The notes below the pieces were generated by a model. That model saw only the letters and a list, made by a program, of their open reading frames with translations. It ran no database searches and was not told the origin of the DNA. 64,000 bases of DNA. Source: Stenotrophomonas maltophilia (lineage in GTDB: Bacteria > Pseudomonadota > Gammaproteobacteria > Xanthomonadales > Xanthomonadaceae). Position numbers and translations under genes: made by a program. This document shows, piece by piece, positions 9,335 to 29,130 of the stretch. The stretch is taken from the NCBI RefSeq assembly GCF_039555535.1, contig NZ_CP154630.1, forward strand, positions 881,001-945,000. Direction: 5' to 3'. Numbering within the stretch: position 1 is the first letter of the stretch; every line of letters begins with the position of its first letter.

Positions 9335-9871
9335 ATGGCTCTCAATCTGTCCCAGAAGCAAGAAGTAGTCGCCGAGCTGGCAGACGTCGCCGCCAAGGCC
9401 CACTCCTTGATCGCAGCCGAATACGCTGGCACCACGGTCGCCCAGATGACCGCGATGCGCAAGCAGGCTCGTGAAACCGGTGTTTTCTTGAAGGTTGTCA
9501 AGAACACCCTGGCTTCGCGTGCCGTTGAAGGCACCGAGTTCGCAGTCGCCCAGGACCAGATGGTTGGTCCGCTGCTGTACGCGTTCTCGCTCGAGGAGCC
9601 CGGCGCTGCCGGTCGCCTGATCAAGGAAGCCGCCAAGGGCAACGACAAGCTGAAGGCTAAGGTCGTCGCCATCGGTGGCGAAGTGTTCCCGGCAAGCCAC
9701 GTCGACGTGTTGGCCTCGCTGCCGACCCGCGATCAGGCCCTGGCCATGCTGGCCCGCGTCCTGACCGAGCCGGTCACGATGTTTGCCCGCGCCATCAAGG
9801 CCGTTGGCGAGAAGCAGGGTGGTGGCGATGTCGCCGCTGACGCTGCCGAGCCGGCCGCCGAGACCGCCTGA
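9335..9871 (+). CDS. rplJ: 50S ribosomal protein L10
   Basis: The protein has 178 residues, slightly longer than the 165 of E. coli because of an acidic, alanine-rich tail ([17 protein letters not shown]). It begins [19 protein letters not shown] and contains the conserved [22 protein letters not shown]10 anchors the L7/L12 dimers at the base of the ribosomal stalk. It is followed after 63 bp by rplL, its stalk partner. The long structured leader upstream suggests autoregulation. Confidence 0.97.
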
Positions 9872-9934
9872 GTTTCGACTTACCGTGGTTCCTGACGGAA
9901 CCTCAACCCAGAAAATCATCCAAAGGTATTAATC

Positions 9935-10303
9935 ATGTCCCTTACCAACGAACAGATCGTCGACGCCATCGCCGAGAAGTCCCTGATGGAAGTGATGGAG
10001 CTGGTCAAGGCCATCGAAGAGAAGTTCGGCGTCTCCGCCGCTGCTCCGGTTGCCGTGGCTGCTGCCGCTGGCCCGGCCGCTGCTGTTGAAGAGCAGACCG
10101 AGTTCACCGTCACCCTGAAGTCGGCCGGCGACAAGAAGGTCGAAGTCATCAAGGCTGTCCGCGCCATCACCGGCCTGGGCCTGAAGGAAGCGAAGGACCT
10201 GGCCGAAGCCGGTGGCGTCCTGAAGGAAGGCGCTTCGAAGGAAGACGCCGAGAAGATGAAGAAGGACCTGGAAGCTGCTGGCGCGACTGTCGAAGTCAAG
10301 TAA
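9935..10303 (+). CDS. rplL: 50S ribosomal protein L7/L12
   Basis: The protein has 122 residues. An N-terminal dimerisation domain ([20 protein letters not shown]) is joined to the globular factor-binding domain ([20 protein letters not shown], then [12 protein letters not shown]) by an alanine-rich hinge at about residues 36-50. It recruits translation GTPases to the ribosome. It is made in several copies per ribosome, and the terminator-like hairpin 40 bp downstream fits partial termination before rpoB, as in other rplL-rpoB junctions. Confidence 0.98.
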   Translation: MSLTNEQIVDAIAEKSLMEVMELVKAIEEKFGVSAAAPVAVAAAAGPAAAVEEQTEFTVTLKSAGDKKVEVIKAVRAITGLGLKEAKDLAEAGGVLKEGASKEDAEKMKKDLEAAGATVEVK

Positions 10304-10342
10304 GCAGTTACCTTGCATCGTCACCGATTCACGGCGATGCAG

Positions 10343-10374
10343 CCAAGGCTGGGGGCGTAAGCCCCCGGCCTTTG
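10343..10374 (+). terminator. Terminator/attenuator after rplL
   Basis: CCAAGGC-TGGGGGC pairs with GCCCCC-GGCCTTTGG around GTAA, giving a long GC-rich stem 40 bp after rplL, with only a poor T tract (TTTGGTCGTTGTT). It fits an attenuator that reduces transcription into rpoBC. Confidence 0.6.
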
Positions 10375-10391
10375 GTCGTTGTTGCGGTGTT

Positions 10392-10445
10392 GTGGATCCA
10401 CGCCATGCGTGGATGTAATCGGTAGATCCACGCCATGCGTGGATG
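10392..10445. repeat. Two tandem SMAG hairpins (GATCCACGC class)
   Basis: GATCCACGCCATGCGTGGAT occurs at about 10394-10414 and again with a full GTAG end at 10422-10445, in the same orientation. Both fold as 8-bp stems with a CCAT loop region. The rest of the 10304-10660 spacer has no gene and no clear promoter. Confidence 0.85.
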
Positions 10446-10660
10446 CAAGAAGCAGCAAAAAGCCCAACACGGGCTGCAGTCAAACCCCGGCCGGCCAGCG
10501 CAGCGCGCGGCAGCAGGGGCGTGGTAGCAGACGAGTTGGCAGTTGGAAGTAGCGGGAGAAGGCGTGCTGGTGCCGGCAATACCAGCGACTTCCAACTGAC
10601 AATTTCAAGTTTCCTTCTGGGTCGTGGACGCACGGCCCGCACAACAAGGTGGAAGACCTC

Positions 10661-14815
<4,155 letters not shown>

Positions 14816-14904
14816 TCCATGCCGGCGCGGCGGCCTCAACCGCCGCGCCGCTGGCAGTCAACTGAAAGCCCATCGACACAGCATTCCTCCTTCTGGAGAA
14901 CACC

Positions 14905-19128
<4,224 letters not shown>

Positions 19129-19135
19129 GGTATCC

Positions 19136-19179
19136 GGTCCGGCCACAAGGCCGGACCACCCATCGGTTCATCGATGGGA
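19136..19179 (+). terminator. Hairpins after rpoC
   Basis: GGTCCGGCC-ACAA-GGCCGGACC (19136-19157) is a perfect 9-bp stem. It is followed by CCCATCG-N6-CGATGGG (19160-19179). No T run follows, so this may be an RNA stabiliser or Rho-assisted end rather than a simple intrinsic terminator. Confidence 0.5.
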
Positions 19180-19290
19180 TTGGGAAAGGGCAGGGTGGGC
19201 CACTCACGGTTCACCCCGCCAACCTGAACGGGGTACATGGAGGCCCCCCAGTAACGTTCCGGGATCAGGAACGGGCTTGACAGGAGGCGT

Positions 19291-19320
19291 TTGACTGCTT
19301 TCCTGGCAGGTTGCTACAAT
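19291..19320 (+). promoter_or_regulatory. Promoter of the str operon (rpsL-rpsG-fusA-tuf)
   Basis: TTGACT at 19291-19296 and TACAAT at 19315-19320 are spaced by 18 bp, a strong sigma-70 promoter 92 bp before rpsL. A second TTGACA at 19277-19282 has no matching -10. Confidence 0.75.
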
Positions 19321-19330
19321 CGTCTGTCTC

Positions 19331-19354
19331 AGCAGGCCAGAATTTTGGCCTGCT
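19331..19354 (+). promoter_or_regulatory. Leader hairpin before rpsL
   Basis: AGCAGGCCA-N6-TGGCCTGCT forms a 9-bp stem that begins about 11 nt after the -10 and is followed by TTTAACATTT. It would sit at the very 5' end of the mRNA and could act as a stabiliser or attenuator. Confidence 0.5.
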
Positions 19355-19411
19355 TTAACATTTCCGCATCTCTGGTCGGATTTTCCGGCCACCAATCAGA
19401 AGAACCTACTG

Positions 19412-19786
19412 ATGGCGACGATCAACCAGCTGGTCCGCAAGCCGCGGCAAGCGACCACCTACAAGAGTGCCTCGCCGGCGCTCGACAAGTGCCCGCAGCG
19501 CCGTGGCGTCTGCACCCGTGTCTACACCACCACTCCGAAGAAGCCGAACTCGGCTCTGCGCAAGGTTGCCAAGGTCCGCCTGACCAACCAGGAAGAAGTG
19601 ATTTCCTACATCGGTGGTGAAGGCCACAACCTGCAGGAGCACTCCGTGGTCCTGATCCGCGGCGGTCGCGTCAAGGACCTGCCGGGTGTGCGTTACCACA
19701 CCGTTCGTGGCTCGCTCGACGCCGCCGGCGTTGCCAAGCGTCGCCAGGCCCGTTCCAAGTACGGCGCCAAGCGTCCGAAGGCATAA
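19412..19786 (+). CDS. rpsL: 30S ribosomal protein S12
   Basis: S12 (124 aa) contributes to decoding accuracy at the A site. The conserved [19 protein letters not shown] holds the lysine equivalent to E. coli Lys43, and [17 protein letters not shown] holds the equivalent of Lys88. Both are the streptomycin-sensitive wild-type residues. It is the first gene of the str operon, 92 bp after its promoter and 12 bp before rpsG. Confidence 0.99.
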
Positions 19787-19798
19787 GGAGAGAGCACT

Positions 19799-20272
19799 AT
19801 GTCGCGTAAGGGTAATACTCCGCAGCGTTCCGTCCTGCCCGATCCGAAGCACGGAAGCGAAACCATCGCCCGCTTCATCAACATGGTCATGCAGAGCGGC
19901 AAGAAGTCCGTCGCCGAAAAGATCGTGTACGGCGCCATGGACGTGATCACCGAGAAGAACAGCAGCGCCAACGCCATTGAACTGGTGCAGAAGGCTCTGG
20001 ACAACGTCGCTCCGGCGGTCGAAGTCAAGTCGCGCCGCGTCGGTGGTGCGACCTACCAGGTGCCGGTCGAAGTGCGCTCGTCGCGCAAGATGGCCCTGGC
20101 CATGCGCTGGCTGATCGACTCCGCGCGCAAGCGTGGTGAGAACACCATGCCGAAGAAGCTGGCTGCTGAACTGATCGACGCCTCGGAAAACCGTGGTGGC
20201 GCCATCAAGAAGCGCGAAGAAACCCACCGCATGGCCGAAGCCAACAAGGCCTTCGCCCACTACCGCTGGTGA
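19799..20272 (+). CDS. rpsG: 30S ribosomal protein S7
   Basis: S7 (157 aa) nucleates assembly of the 30S head and contacts the E-site tRNA. It begins [20 protein letters not shown] and has the S7 signature [20 protein letters not shown] and [20 protein letters not shown]. The preceding AAGGAGAG gives a strong ribosome site. S7 is the translational repressor of the str operon in E. coli, where it binds the rpsL-rpsG spacer; here that spacer is only 12 bp, so such control would need another site. Confidence 0.98.
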   Translation: MSRKGNTPQRSVLPDPKHGSETIARFINMVMQSGKKSVAEKIVYGAMDVITEKNSSANAIELVQKALDNVAPAVEVKSRRVGGATYQVPVEVRSSRKMALAMRWLIDSARKRGENTMPKKLAAELIDASENRGGAIKKREETHRMAEANKAFAHYRW

Positions 20273-20413
20273 GTTTGACGGCCTTGTAAAACAGGCAGGG
20301 CAGCACCACTTCGGTGCGTGCTGCCTCGCGGTCCCAGAAAGACTGCGCCAATCCGAAGGCCGCCGAAAGGCGGCGTTCGGCCATCCGAAATCCAAGAAAT
20401 CTGAGAGGCTCCC

Positions 20414-22555
20414 GTGGCCCGTTCCACTCCCATCGAGCGTTACCGTAACTTCGGCATCATGGCTCACATCGATGCCGGCAAGACCACCACGTCCGAGCGC
20501 ATCCTGTTCTACACCGGCAAGAGCCACAAGATCGGTGAAGTGCATGACGGCGCCGCCACCATGGACTGGATGGAGCAGGAGCAGGAGCGTGGCATCACGA
20601 TCCAGTCCGCTGCCACCACCGCGTTCTGGAAGGGCATGGACAAGTCCCTGCCGGAGCACCGCTTCAACATCATCGACACCCCCGGGCACGTCGACTTCAC
20701 CATCGAAGTGGAGCGCTCGCTGCGCGTGCTCGACGGTGCCGTCTTCGTCCTGTGCGCCGTCGGTGGCGTGCAGCCGCAGTCGGAAACCGTGTGGCGCCAG
20801 GCCAACAAGTACCACGTGCCGCGCATCGCGTTCGTCAACAAGATGGACCGCACCGGTGCCAACTTCCAGAAGGTTGTCGGCCAGCTGAAGGCCAAGCTGG
20901 GCGCGGTTGCCGTGCCGATGCAGCTGCCGATCGGCGCTGAAGACAACTTCAAGGGCGTCGTCGACCTGCTGAAGATGAAGGCCATCCACTGGGATGAGGC
21001 TTCGCAGGGCATGAAGTTCGAGTACAGCGACATCCCGGCTGATCTGCAGGCGGCTGCGGAAGAGGCTCGCCAGTTCATGGTCGAGACCGCTGCCGAAGCC
21101 AGCGAAGAGCTGATGGAAAAGTATCTGGGCGGCGAAGAGCTGGCCGAGGCCGAAATCATCAACGCGCTGCGTACCCGCACCCTGGCCACCGAGATCGTGC
21201 CGATGTACTGCGGCTCGGCCTTCAAGAACAAGGGCGTGCAGGCCATGCTGGACGGCGTGATCCAGCTGCTGCCGTCGCCGGTCGACGTGCCGGACGTGAA
21301 GGGCGTGGACGTTGACGACGACACCGTCGAAATGACCCGCAAGTCGGACGACAAGGCGCCGTTCTCGTCGCTGGCCTTCAAGATCATCACCGACCCGTTC
21401 GTCGGCGCGCTGACCTTCTTCCGTGTCTACTCGGGCACCCTGAACGGTGGCGACACCGTGCTGAACTCGGTGAAGGGCAAGAAGGAGCGCATCGGCCGCA
21501 TCCTGCAGATGCACTCGAACAACCGCGAGGAAATCAAGGAAGTTCTGGCCGGTGACATCGCCGCGGCCGTGGGCCTGAAGGACACCACCACCGGTGACAC
21601 CCTGTGCGCCGTGGACGCCCCGATCATCCTGGAGCGCATGACGTTCCCGGAGCCGGTGATCTCGATGGCCGTCGAGCCGAAGACCAAGTCGGACCAGGAA
21701 AAGATGGGTCTGGCGCTGGGTCGTCTGGCGCAGGAAGATCCGTCGTTCCGCGTCAAGACCGACGAAGAATCCGGCCAGACCATCATCTCGGGCATGGGCG
21801 AGCTGCACCTGGACATCATCGTCGACCGCCTGAAGCGCGAGTTCAACGTTGAAGCCAATGTCGGTGCGCCGCAGGTGGCCTACCGCGAAACCATCACCCT
21901 GGCCGACGTCAAGTCGGACTACAAGCACGCCAAGCAGTCCGGTGGTAAGGGTCAGTACGGTCACGTCGTGATCGAGCTGTCGCCGATCACCGCTGAAGAT
22001 CGTGCCGATCCGAAGCTGGCTCCGGCCATCAAGGACGACTTCCTGTTCATCAACGACATCACCGGCGGCGTGATCCCGAAGGAATTCATTCCGTCGGTTG
22101 AAAAGGGCCTGCGCGAAACCATCACCAGCGGTCCGCTGGCTGGCTTCCCGGTCGTGGACGTCAAGGTGAAGCTGGTGTTCGGTTCGTACCATGACGTCGA
22201 CTCCTCGGAAATGGCGTTCAAGCTGGCTTCGTCGATGGCCTTCAAGCAGGGCTTCGCCAAGGCCAAGCCGGTGCTGCTGGAGCCGATCATGAAGGTCGAG
22301 ATCGTGACCCCGGAGGATTACCAGGGTGACGTGATGGGCGACGTCAGCCGTCGTCGCGGCGTGCTGCAGGGTTCCGACACCACCGGTGACGGTTCGGCCA
22401 GCATCATCAACGCGATGATCCCGCTGGGTGAAATGTTCGGTTACGCCACTGCACTGCGTTCGCAGACCCAGGGCCGCGCCACCTTCACCATGGAATTCGA
22501 TCACTACGAGCCGGCGCCGACCAACATCGCCGAAGCCGTCATGAAGAAGGGCTGA
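20414..22555 (+). CDS. fusA: Elongation factor G
   Basis: EF-G (713 aa) is the GTPase that drives translocation and ribosome recycling. G1 is [15 protein letters not shown] (about residues 17-31), G3 is [10 protein letters not shown]4 is NKMD. Domains IV and V carry [14 protein letters not shown] and RRGVLQGSD. The start is GTG at 20414 with GAGAGG upstream at 20403-20408. A 141-bp gap with no gene separates it from rpsG. It is followed after 52 bp by the second tuf. Confidence 0.98.
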   Translation: MARSTPIERYRNFGIMAHIDAGKTTTSERILFYTGKSHKIGEVHDGAATMDWMEQEQERGITIQSAATTAFWKGMDKSLPEHRFNIIDTPGHVDFTIEVERSLRVLDGAVFVLCAVGGVQPQSETVWRQANKYHVPRIAFVNKMDRTGANFQKVVGQLKAKLGAVAVPMQLPIGAEDNFKGVVDLLKMKAIHWDEASQGMKFEYSDIPADLQAAAEEARQFMVETAAEASEELMEKYLGGEELAEAEIINALRTRTLATEIVPMYCGSAFKNKGVQAMLDGVIQLLPSPVDVPDVKGVDVDDDTVEMTRKSDDKAPFSSLAFKIITDPFVGALTFFRVYSGTLNGGDTVLNSVKGKKERIGRILQMHSNNREEIKEVLAGDIAAAVGLKDTTTGDTLCAVDAPIILERMTFPEPVISMAVEPKTKSDQEKMGLALGRLAQEDPSFRVKTDEESGQTIISGMGELHLDIIVDRLKREFNVEANVGAPQVAYRETITLADVKSDYKHAKQSGGKGQYGHVVIELSPITAEDRADPKLAPAIKDDFLFINDITGGVIPKEFIPSVEKGLRETITSGPLAGFPVVDVKVKLVFGSYHDVDSSEMAFKLASSMAFKQGFAKAKPVLLEPIMKVEIVTPEDYQGDVMGDVSRRRGVLQGSDTTGDGSASIINAMIPLGEMFGYATALRSQTQGRATFTMEFDHYEPAPTNIAEAVMKKG

Positions 22556-22607
22556 GCCTCGCTCAGCCTCTCTTGAAACCACTTACGAACAATCAAGGTA
22601 TAGAACA

Positions 22608-23798
<1,191 letters not shown>

Positions 23799-23812
23799 TC
23801 TGGTAGTATCTG

Positions 23813-23846
23813 CGCCCCGATGTTGCCTGGGTAGGGCATCGGGGCG
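23813..23846 (+). terminator. Hairpin ending the str operon
   Basis: CGCCCCGATG and CATCGGGGCG form a perfect 10-bp stem with a 14-nt loop. No strong T run follows (TATCAAATGGG), so termination may be partial. Confidence 0.5.
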
Positions 23847-23936
23847 TATCAAATGGGAAAGCAGGCACAGGATGTGCCTTGTGTTCCCCGGACCAGGAAG
23901 GGTCAATGCCATTCAGGCGGCGTCAACAGGCGACTG

Positions 23937-23965
23937 TTGACAGCTGCCTTGCGTGCCATTATGCT
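23937..23965 (+). promoter_or_regulatory. Promoter of the S10 operon
   Basis: TTGACA at 23937-23942 and TATGCT at 23960-23965 are spaced by exactly 17 bp, the best promoter in the window. Confidence 0.78.
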
Positions 23966-24130
23966 TCTACGTCTGGGCAGGCCTGGGGACGGGTCTGCCT
24001 ACGTTTTTGAGGTCTATGGAGTGACCTTGTCGGCCTGCAGGAGTGTGGGCCGTCCGTATTCAGGAATTTCATGGGGCAAAGCAACCCAGAGGCTTTGTCT
24101 GTCGCTCTTTTAACGAAGGAACCTACCGCC
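23966..24130 (+). promoter_or_regulatory. S10 operon leader
   Basis: About 160 nt of untranslated leader precede rpsJ. Leaders of this length are the site of L4-mediated attenuation in E. coli; no sequence match to that leader was found by eye. GAAGGA at 24115-24120 is the ribosome site for the ATG at 24131. Confidence 0.45.
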
Positions 24131-24442
24131 ATGGCGGACCAAAAGATCCGGATCCGGCTGAAAGCGTTCGATCATCGTCTGATCGACCGTTCGGCCAGCG
24201 AGATCGTTGAAACGGCAAAGCGGACCGGCGCGCAAGTGCGTGGCCCGATCCCGCTGCCGACCAAGATCGAGCGTTACACCGTTCTCGTTTCCCCGCACGT
24301 CGACAAGGACGCGCGTGACCAGTACGAGACCCGCACGCACAAGCGCGTGCTCGATATCGTTGACCCGAATGACAAGACCGTGGACGCGCTGATGAAGCTC
24401 GAACTGGCTGCCGGCGTCGACGTTCAGATCAAGCTGACCTGA
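24131..24442 (+). CDS. rpsJ: 30S ribosomal protein S10 / NusE
   Basis: S10 (103 aa) is a 30S head protein and, as NusE, links NusG-bound polymerase to the ribosome and to antitermination complexes. It reads [20 protein letters not shown], with the conserved [15 protein letters not shown]. The length equals that of the E. coli protein. The start at 24131 was chosen over the longer frame from 24071 because it matches the family start. First gene of the S10 operon, 12 bp-class spacing to rplC. Confidence 0.98.
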
Positions 24443-24453
24443 GGACTACGACC

Positions 24454-25104
24454 ATGACGAAGAAGTATTCGTTGGGCTTCGTGGGCCGCAAGGCTGGCAT
24501 GAGCCGCGTGTTCACTGAAGATGGCCGCTCCATCCCGGTGACCCTGATCGAAGCAACCCCGAACCGCATCGCGCAGATCAAGACCGTCGAAACCGACGGC
24601 TACAGCGCCGTGCAGGTGACCGTCGGCGCGCGTCGCGCTGCCCTGGTCAACAAGCCGGAAGCCGGCCACTTCGCCAAGGCGAAGGTGGAAGCGGGTCGTG
24701 GCCTGTGGGAATTCCGTGTTGAAGACGCGCAGCTCGGCGATTTCGCCGTTGGCGGCGAAGTCAAGGCGGACATCTTCGAAGTCGGCCAGATCGTCGACGT
24801 CCAGGGTGTCACCAAGGGTAAGGGCTTCCAGGGCACCATCAAGCGCCACAACTTCCGTATGGGCGATGCAACCCACGGTAACTCGCTGTCGCATCGCGCG
24901 CCGGGTTCGCTGGGCCAGCGCCAGACCCCGGGTCGCGTTTTCCCGGGCAAGAAGATGTCGGGCCACATGGGCGCGGTGCAGCAGAGCACCCAGAACCTGG
25001 AAGTGGTCAAGGTCGACGTCGAGCGCGGTCTGATCGCGGTTCGCGGCGCCGTTCCGGGCGCGGCGGGTGGCGATGTGATCGTCCGTCCGGCGAGCAAGGC
25101 ATAA
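24454..25104 (+). CDS. rplC: 50S ribosomal protein L3
   Basis: L3 (216 aa) is an early 50S assembly protein whose long loop reaches the peptidyl transferase centre. The loop is visible as [20 protein letters not shown] and [20 protein letters not shown]. The latter holds the glutamine (SLGQRQ) methylated by PrmB in related bacteria. It lies 11 bp after rpsJ and 12 bp before rplD. Confidence 0.98.
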
Positions 25105-25116
25105 GGAGAGATGACG

Positions 25117-25722
25117 ATGGAACTCGTTATCACGGGTAGCAACAACAAGGTCTCGGTCTCCGAAGCCGTGTTCGGTCGCGATTTCAGCGAAGATCTGGTC
25201 CACCAGGTCGTCGTTGCCTACCGCAACGCCGGTCGCGCCGGCACCAAGGCACAGAAGACTCGCTCTGAAGTGGCTGGTACCACCAAGAAGTCGAAGAAGC
25301 AGAAGGGCGGCGGCGCGCGTCATGGCGCACTGACGGCTCCGATCTTCGTCGGCGGCGGTGTCACCTTCGCGGCCAAGCCGCGCAGCTTCGAGCAGAAGGT
25401 CAATCGCAAGCAGTACCGTGCCGCCATGTGCGCGATCCTGTCCGAGCTGAACCGTCAGGGCCGTCTGACCATCGTGGAGTCCTTCGACGTCGAAGTGACC
25501 AACACGAAGGGTCTGATCGCCAAGCTGGCCGGCCTGGAAGTGGGCAAGCGCCCGCTGATCGTCACCGAAGAAGCGTCCGAGCACCTGTACCTGTCCGCCC
25601 GCAATCTGCCGTACGTGCAGGTGCGTGACGTCCAGGGTCTGGATCCGGTCTCGCTGGTGGGTGCCGACACGGTCGTCATCACCGCTGACGCGGTCAAGAA
25701 GGTCGAGGAGTGGCTGGCATGA
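25117..25722 (+). CDS. rplD: 50S ribosomal protein L4
   Basis: L4 (201 aa) has a globular body and the extended loop [20 protein letters not shown] followed by GGGARHG, which lines the exit tunnel and is the site of macrolide-resistance changes in other species. The ATG at 25117 was chosen over 25111 because AAGGAGAG is 8 nt upstream and the resulting MELVITG start and length match the family. In E. coli L4 represses its own operon. The stop overlaps the rplW start by 4 nt, which implies translational coupling. Confidence 0.97.
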   Translation: MELVITGSNNKVSVSEAVFGRDFSEDLVHQVVVAYRNAGRAGTKAQKTRSEVAGTTKKSKKQKGGGARHGALTAPIFVGGGVTFAAKPRSFEQKVNRKQYRAAMCAILSELNRQGRLTIVESFDVEVTNTKGLIAKLAGLEVGKRPLIVTEEASEHLYLSARNLPYVQVRDVQGLDPVSLVGADTVVITADAVKKVEEWLA

Positions 25723-26018
25723 ACAGCAACGAAAAAATCTTCAGCGTGCTGCGTGCCCCGCGTGTCTCCGAAAAGACCGCGCGCCTGCAGGAACTCTCCA
25801 ACCAGTATGTCTTCGAAGTTTCGAACGAAGCCACCAAGGCCGATGTAAAGGCCGCGGTTGAGCAGCTGTTCGACGTCAAGGTCGAAGCCGTCAACGTGGT
25901 CAACGTCAAGGGCAAGAACAAGTCCTTCCGTAACCGTGCTGGCCGCCGCGGCGATTGGCGCAAGGCGTACGTTCGCCTGGCCGATGGCCAGTCGATCGAT
26001 GTAACGGCCAAGGCCTGA
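25719..26018 (+). CDS. rplW: 50S ribosomal protein L23
   Basis: L23 (99 aa) sits at the tunnel exit and docks trigger factor and SRP. It starts at an ATG overlapping the rplD stop (ATGA), reads [20 protein letters not shown] and contains the conserved [19 protein letters not shown]. The GTG at 25710 is rejected because the ATG begins the family sequence. It is 10 bp before rplB. Confidence 0.97.
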
Positions 26019-26028
26019 GGTACATCCC

Positions 26029-26856
26029 ATGCCATTGATGAAATTCAAGCCCACTTCCCCCGGCCGCCGTTCGGCCGTGCGCGTGGTCACTCCCGACCTG
26101 CACAAGGGTGCTCCGCACGCCGCGCTGGTCGAGTCGCAGAGCCGCTCGGGTGGTCGTAACCACCATGGCCGCATCACCGTGCGTCACGTCGGTGGTGGTG
26201 CCAAGCAGCACTACCGCATCATCGACTTCAAGCGCAACAAGCTGGGCATCCCGGCGCGCGTGGAACGCATCGAATACGATCCGAACCGCACCGCCCACAT
26301 CGCTCTGCTGTGCTACGTCGACGGTGAGCGTCGCTACATCATCGCCCCGAAGGGCCTGAAGGCTGGTGATCAGGTGATCGCTGGTTCGGATGCCCCGATC
26401 AAGGCTGGCAACACCCTGCCGCTGCGCAACATCCCGGTCGGCACCACCATCCACTGCATCGAACTGAAGCCGGGCAAGGGCGCTCAGATCGCTCGCGCCG
26501 CCGGTGCGGCCGTGCAGCTGGTGGCTCGCGAAGGCATCTACGCCACCCTGCGCCTGCGCTCGGGTGAAATGCGCAAGGTTCCGGTCGAGTGCTGCGCCAC
26601 CATCGGCGAGGTCGGCAACGACGAGCACAGCCTGGAAAAGCTGGGCAAGGCCGGTGCCAAGCGTTGGCGCGGCGTCCGCCCGACCGTTCGTGGTGCTGCC
26701 ATGAACCCGGTTGACCACCCGCACGGTGGTGGTGAGGCCAAGGCCGGCCAGGGTAACCCGCATCCGGTCACCCCGTGGGGTGTCCCGACCAAGGGTTACA
26801 AGACGCGCCATAACAAGCGCACTCAGCAGTTCATCGTCCGCGATCGTAGGGGCTAA
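26029..26856 (+). CDS. rplB: 50S ribosomal protein L2
   Basis: L2 (275 aa) is essential for subunit association and peptidyl transfer. It begins [20 protein letters not shown] and contains [20 protein letters not shown] and the C-terminal signature [18 protein letters not shown], whose histidine (HPHGGG) is important for activity in E. coli. Length is near the usual 273-276. It lies in tight order between rplW and rpsS. Confidence 0.99.
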
Positions 26857-26862
26857 TCGACC

Positions 26863-27132
26863 ATGGCACGTTCACTCAAGAAGGGCCCGTTCGTCGATCA
26901 CCACCTCGTCAAGAAGGTGGAGGCCGCTGCGGGCAGCAAGAAGCCGATCAAGACCTGGTCGCGCCGTTCGATGATCCTGCCTGACATGGTAGGCGTCACC
27001 ATTGCCGTGCATAACGGCAAGAACCACATCCCGGTTCTCGTCAACGAGAACATGGTCGGCCACAAGCTCGGCGAATTTGCCATCACCCGGACCTTCAAGG
27101 GTCACGGTGGTGACAAGAAGTCGGGCAAGTAA
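26863..27132 (+). CDS. rpsS: 30S ribosomal protein S19
   Basis: S19 (89 aa) is a 30S head protein near the A-site finger. It begins [20 protein letters not shown] and has the family motifs [15 protein letters not shown] and [15 protein letters not shown]. It is six bases after rplB. AAGGAGAG after its stop serves rplV. Confidence 0.98.
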   Translation: MARSLKKGPFVDHHLVKKVEAAAGSKKPIKTWSRRSMILPDMVGVTIAVHNGKNHIPVLVNENMVGHKLGEFAITRTFKGHGGDKKSGK

Positions 27133-27144
27133 GGAGAGATGACA

Positions 27145-27480
27145 ATGGAAGCGAAAGCCATCCTGCGCACTGCGCGCATCTCCCCGCAGAAGGCTCGTCT
27201 GGTCGCTGACCAGGTGCGCGGTCTGCCGGCCGAGCGTGCGGTCAACCTGCTGAAGTTCTCGGACAAGAAGGCTGCCCACCTGATCAAGAAGGTGGTGGAG
27301 TCGGCTATTGCAAATGCCGAGAACAACCAGGGCGCCGACGTCGACGAGCTGAAGGTTCAGACCATCATGGTTGATGAAGGTCCGACCCTGAAGCGTTTCA
27401 TGGCGCGGGCGAAAGGCCGCGGTACCCGCATCCTCAAGCGCACCAGCCACATCACTGTGGTTGTGGGCGCCGCCAAGTAA
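27145..27480 (+). CDS. rplV: 50S ribosomal protein L22
   Basis: L22 (111 aa) lines the exit tunnel with a beta-hairpin, here around [20 protein letters not shown], where changes give macrolide resistance in other species. The ATG at 27145 is preferred over 27139 because it has the better distance to AAGGAGAG and yields the family start [20 protein letters not shown]. It is followed after 18 bp by rpsC. Confidence 0.97.
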   Translation: MEAKAILRTARISPQKARLVADQVRGLPAERAVNLLKFSDKKAAHLIKKVVESAIANAENNQGADVDELKVQTIMVDEGPTLKRFMARAKGRGTRILKRTSHITVVVGAAK

Positions 27481-27498
27481 GCGGATAAGGAAAAGACC

Positions 27499-28233
27499 AT
27501 GGGTCATAAAGTTCATCCGATTGGTATCCGCCTCGGCATTTCCAAGGACTGGAACTCCAAGTGGTACGCCAACAAGGCCGAGTTCGCTGGTTACCTGGCA
27601 GCCGACCTGAAAGTGCGCGAAATGCTGCGCAAGAAGCTGGCTCAGGCCGGCATCAGCAAGATCCTGATCGAGCGTCCGGCCAAGACCGCTCGCGTGACGA
27701 TCCACACCGCCCGTCCGGGCGTGGTGATCGGCAAGCGCGGTGAGGACATCGAGAAGCTGCGCAAGGAAGTGAGCGAGATGATGGGCGTCCCGGCGCACAT
27801 CAACGTCACCGAAGTGCGCAAGCCGGAACTGGACGCGCAGCTCGTTGCCGAGTCGATCGCCCAGCAGCTGGAGCGTCGCATCATGTTCCGCCGTGCAATG
27901 AAGCGCTCGGTCGGCAACGCGATGCGCCTGGGTGCCCTGGGCATCAAGGTCAACGTCGGTGGCCGCCTCAACGGTGCAGAAATTGCCCGTTCGGAGTGGT
28001 ACCGCGAAGGCCGCGTGCCGCTGCACACCCTGCGTGCCGACATCGACTATGGCTTCGCTGAAGCCAAGACGACCTACGGCATCATCGGCATCAAGGTCTG
28101 GATCTACAAGGGCGAGGTCTTCGATTTCTCCCAGGTTGGCCAGGAAAAGCAGGACGACACCCCGTCGCGCAACGATCGTCACGATCGCGGCGACCGTGGT
28201 GACCGTCAGCGCCCGGCCCGTGAAGCGAGGTAA
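27499..28233 (+). CDS. rpsC: 30S ribosomal protein S3
   Basis: S3 (244 aa) lies at the mRNA entry site and helps unwind mRNA. It begins [20 protein letters not shown]. The KH domain contains [18 protein letters not shown] with the GXXG loop GKRG. The C-terminal domain includes [20 protein letters not shown]. The last 30 residues form a charged tail with [11 protein letters not shown] repeats, longer than in E. coli (233 aa) and probably disordered. Six bases separate it from rplP. Confidence 0.98.
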   Translation: MGHKVHPIGIRLGISKDWNSKWYANKAEFAGYLAADLKVREMLRKKLAQAGISKILIERPAKTARVTIHTARPGVVIGKRGEDIEKLRKEVSEMMGVPAHINVTEVRKPELDAQLVAESIAQQLERRIMFRRAMKRSVGNAMRLGALGIKVNVGGRLNGAEIARSEWYREGRVPLHTLRADIDYGFAEAKTTYGIIGIKVWIYKGEVFDFSQVGQEKQDDTPSRNDRHDRGDRGDRQRPAREAR

Positions 28234-28238
28234 CGACA

Positions 28239-28652
28239 ATGTTGCAACCCAAGCGAACCAAGTACCGCAAGGTACACAAGGGCCGTAACGATGGCCTGAG
28301 CTGGAGCGCCAACGCTGTCAGCTTCGGCGAATACGGCCTGAAGGCAACCGCACACGGTCAGCTGACCGCGCGTCAGATCGAAGCGGCCCGCCGCTCGATC
28401 AGCCGCTACGTCAAGCGCGGCGGCAAGATGTGGATCCGCGTGTTCCCCGACAAGCCCATCACCAAGAAGCCCATCGAAGTCCGAATGGGTTCTGGTAAGG
28501 GCAACGTGGAATACTGGGTGGCCCAGATCCAGCCCGGCCGCATGATCTATGAAATCGAGGGTGTTTCCGAGGAAGTGGCTCGCGAGGCGTTCCGCCTGGC
28601 CGCCGCCAAGCTCTCGGTCACCACCACTTTCGTGACCCGTACGGTGCGCTGA
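28239..28652 (+). CDS. rplP: 50S ribosomal protein L16
   Basis: L16 (137 aa) organises the A-site of the 50S subunit. It begins [20 protein letters not shown] and contains [19 protein letters not shown], with the arginine (WIRVFP) hydroxylated by RoxA in some bacteria, and [12 protein letters not shown]. The TGA overlaps the rpmC ATG by one base (TGATG), implying coupling. Confidence 0.98.
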   Translation: MLQPKRTKYRKVHKGRNDGLSWSANAVSFGEYGLKATAHGQLTARQIEAARRSISRYVKRGGKMWIRVFPDKPITKKPIEVRMGSGKGNVEYWVAQIQPGRMIYEIEGVSEEVAREAFRLAAAKLSVTTTFVTRTVR

Positions 28653-28837
28653 TGGATATCAAAACTCTCCGTGAAAAGTCGGCTGACGAACTCAAGGCCC
28701 ATCTGATCGACCTGCGTAAGGAACAGTTCTCTGTCCGTATGCAGCAGGTCACCGGCCAGCTGCCGAAGACCCACGACATTCGCCGGGTCCGTCGCGAGAT
28801 TGCTCGCGTCAAGACCCTGCTCGGCAGCACGAAGTAA
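28652..28837 (+). CDS. rpmC: 50S ribosomal protein L29
   Basis: L29 (61 aa) is a small two-helix protein at the tunnel exit next to L23. It reads [20 protein letters not shown] and ends with the signature [17 protein letters not shown]. The ATG overlaps the rplP stop. It ends just before rpsQ. Confidence 0.97.
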   Translation: MDIKTLREKSADELKAHLIDLRKEQFSVRMQQVTGQLPKTHDIRRVRREIARVKTLLGSTK

Positions 28838-28848
28838 GGATGGCCGCT

Positions 28849-29118
28849 ATGAGCGACAATACTGAAAAGAAGACGCTGCGCACGGTCGAAGGCCGTGTCG
28901 TCAGCAACAAGATGGACAAGACGGTTACCGTCCTGGTTGAGCGTCAGGTCAAGCACGCGCTGTACGGCAAGTACATCAAGCGCTCGACCAAGCTGCACGC
29001 CCACGATGCCGACAACGCCTGCAAGGAAGGCGATGTCGTCCGCGTGACCGAGATTGCTCCGATGTCCAAGACCAAGAACTGGCGCGTGGTGGAAGTCATC
29101 ACGCGTGCGGCTGAATAA
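28849..29118 (+). CDS. rpsQ: 30S ribosomal protein S17
   Basis: S17 (89 aa) is an OB-fold protein that starts 30S assembly with S4 and S20 and binds 16S helices 7 and 11. It has the family motifs [20 protein letters not shown] and [20 protein letters not shown]. The ATG at 28849 was chosen over 28840: AAGGA touches the 28840 codon, but is 8 nt from 28849, and MSDNTEKK is the better family start. Confidence 0.95.
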   Translation: MSDNTEKKTLRTVEGRVVSNKMDKTVTVLVERQVKHALYGKYIKRSTKLHAHDADNACKEGDVVRVTEIAPMSKTKNWRVVEVITRAAE

Positions 29119-29130
29119 GGAGTCTGAATC

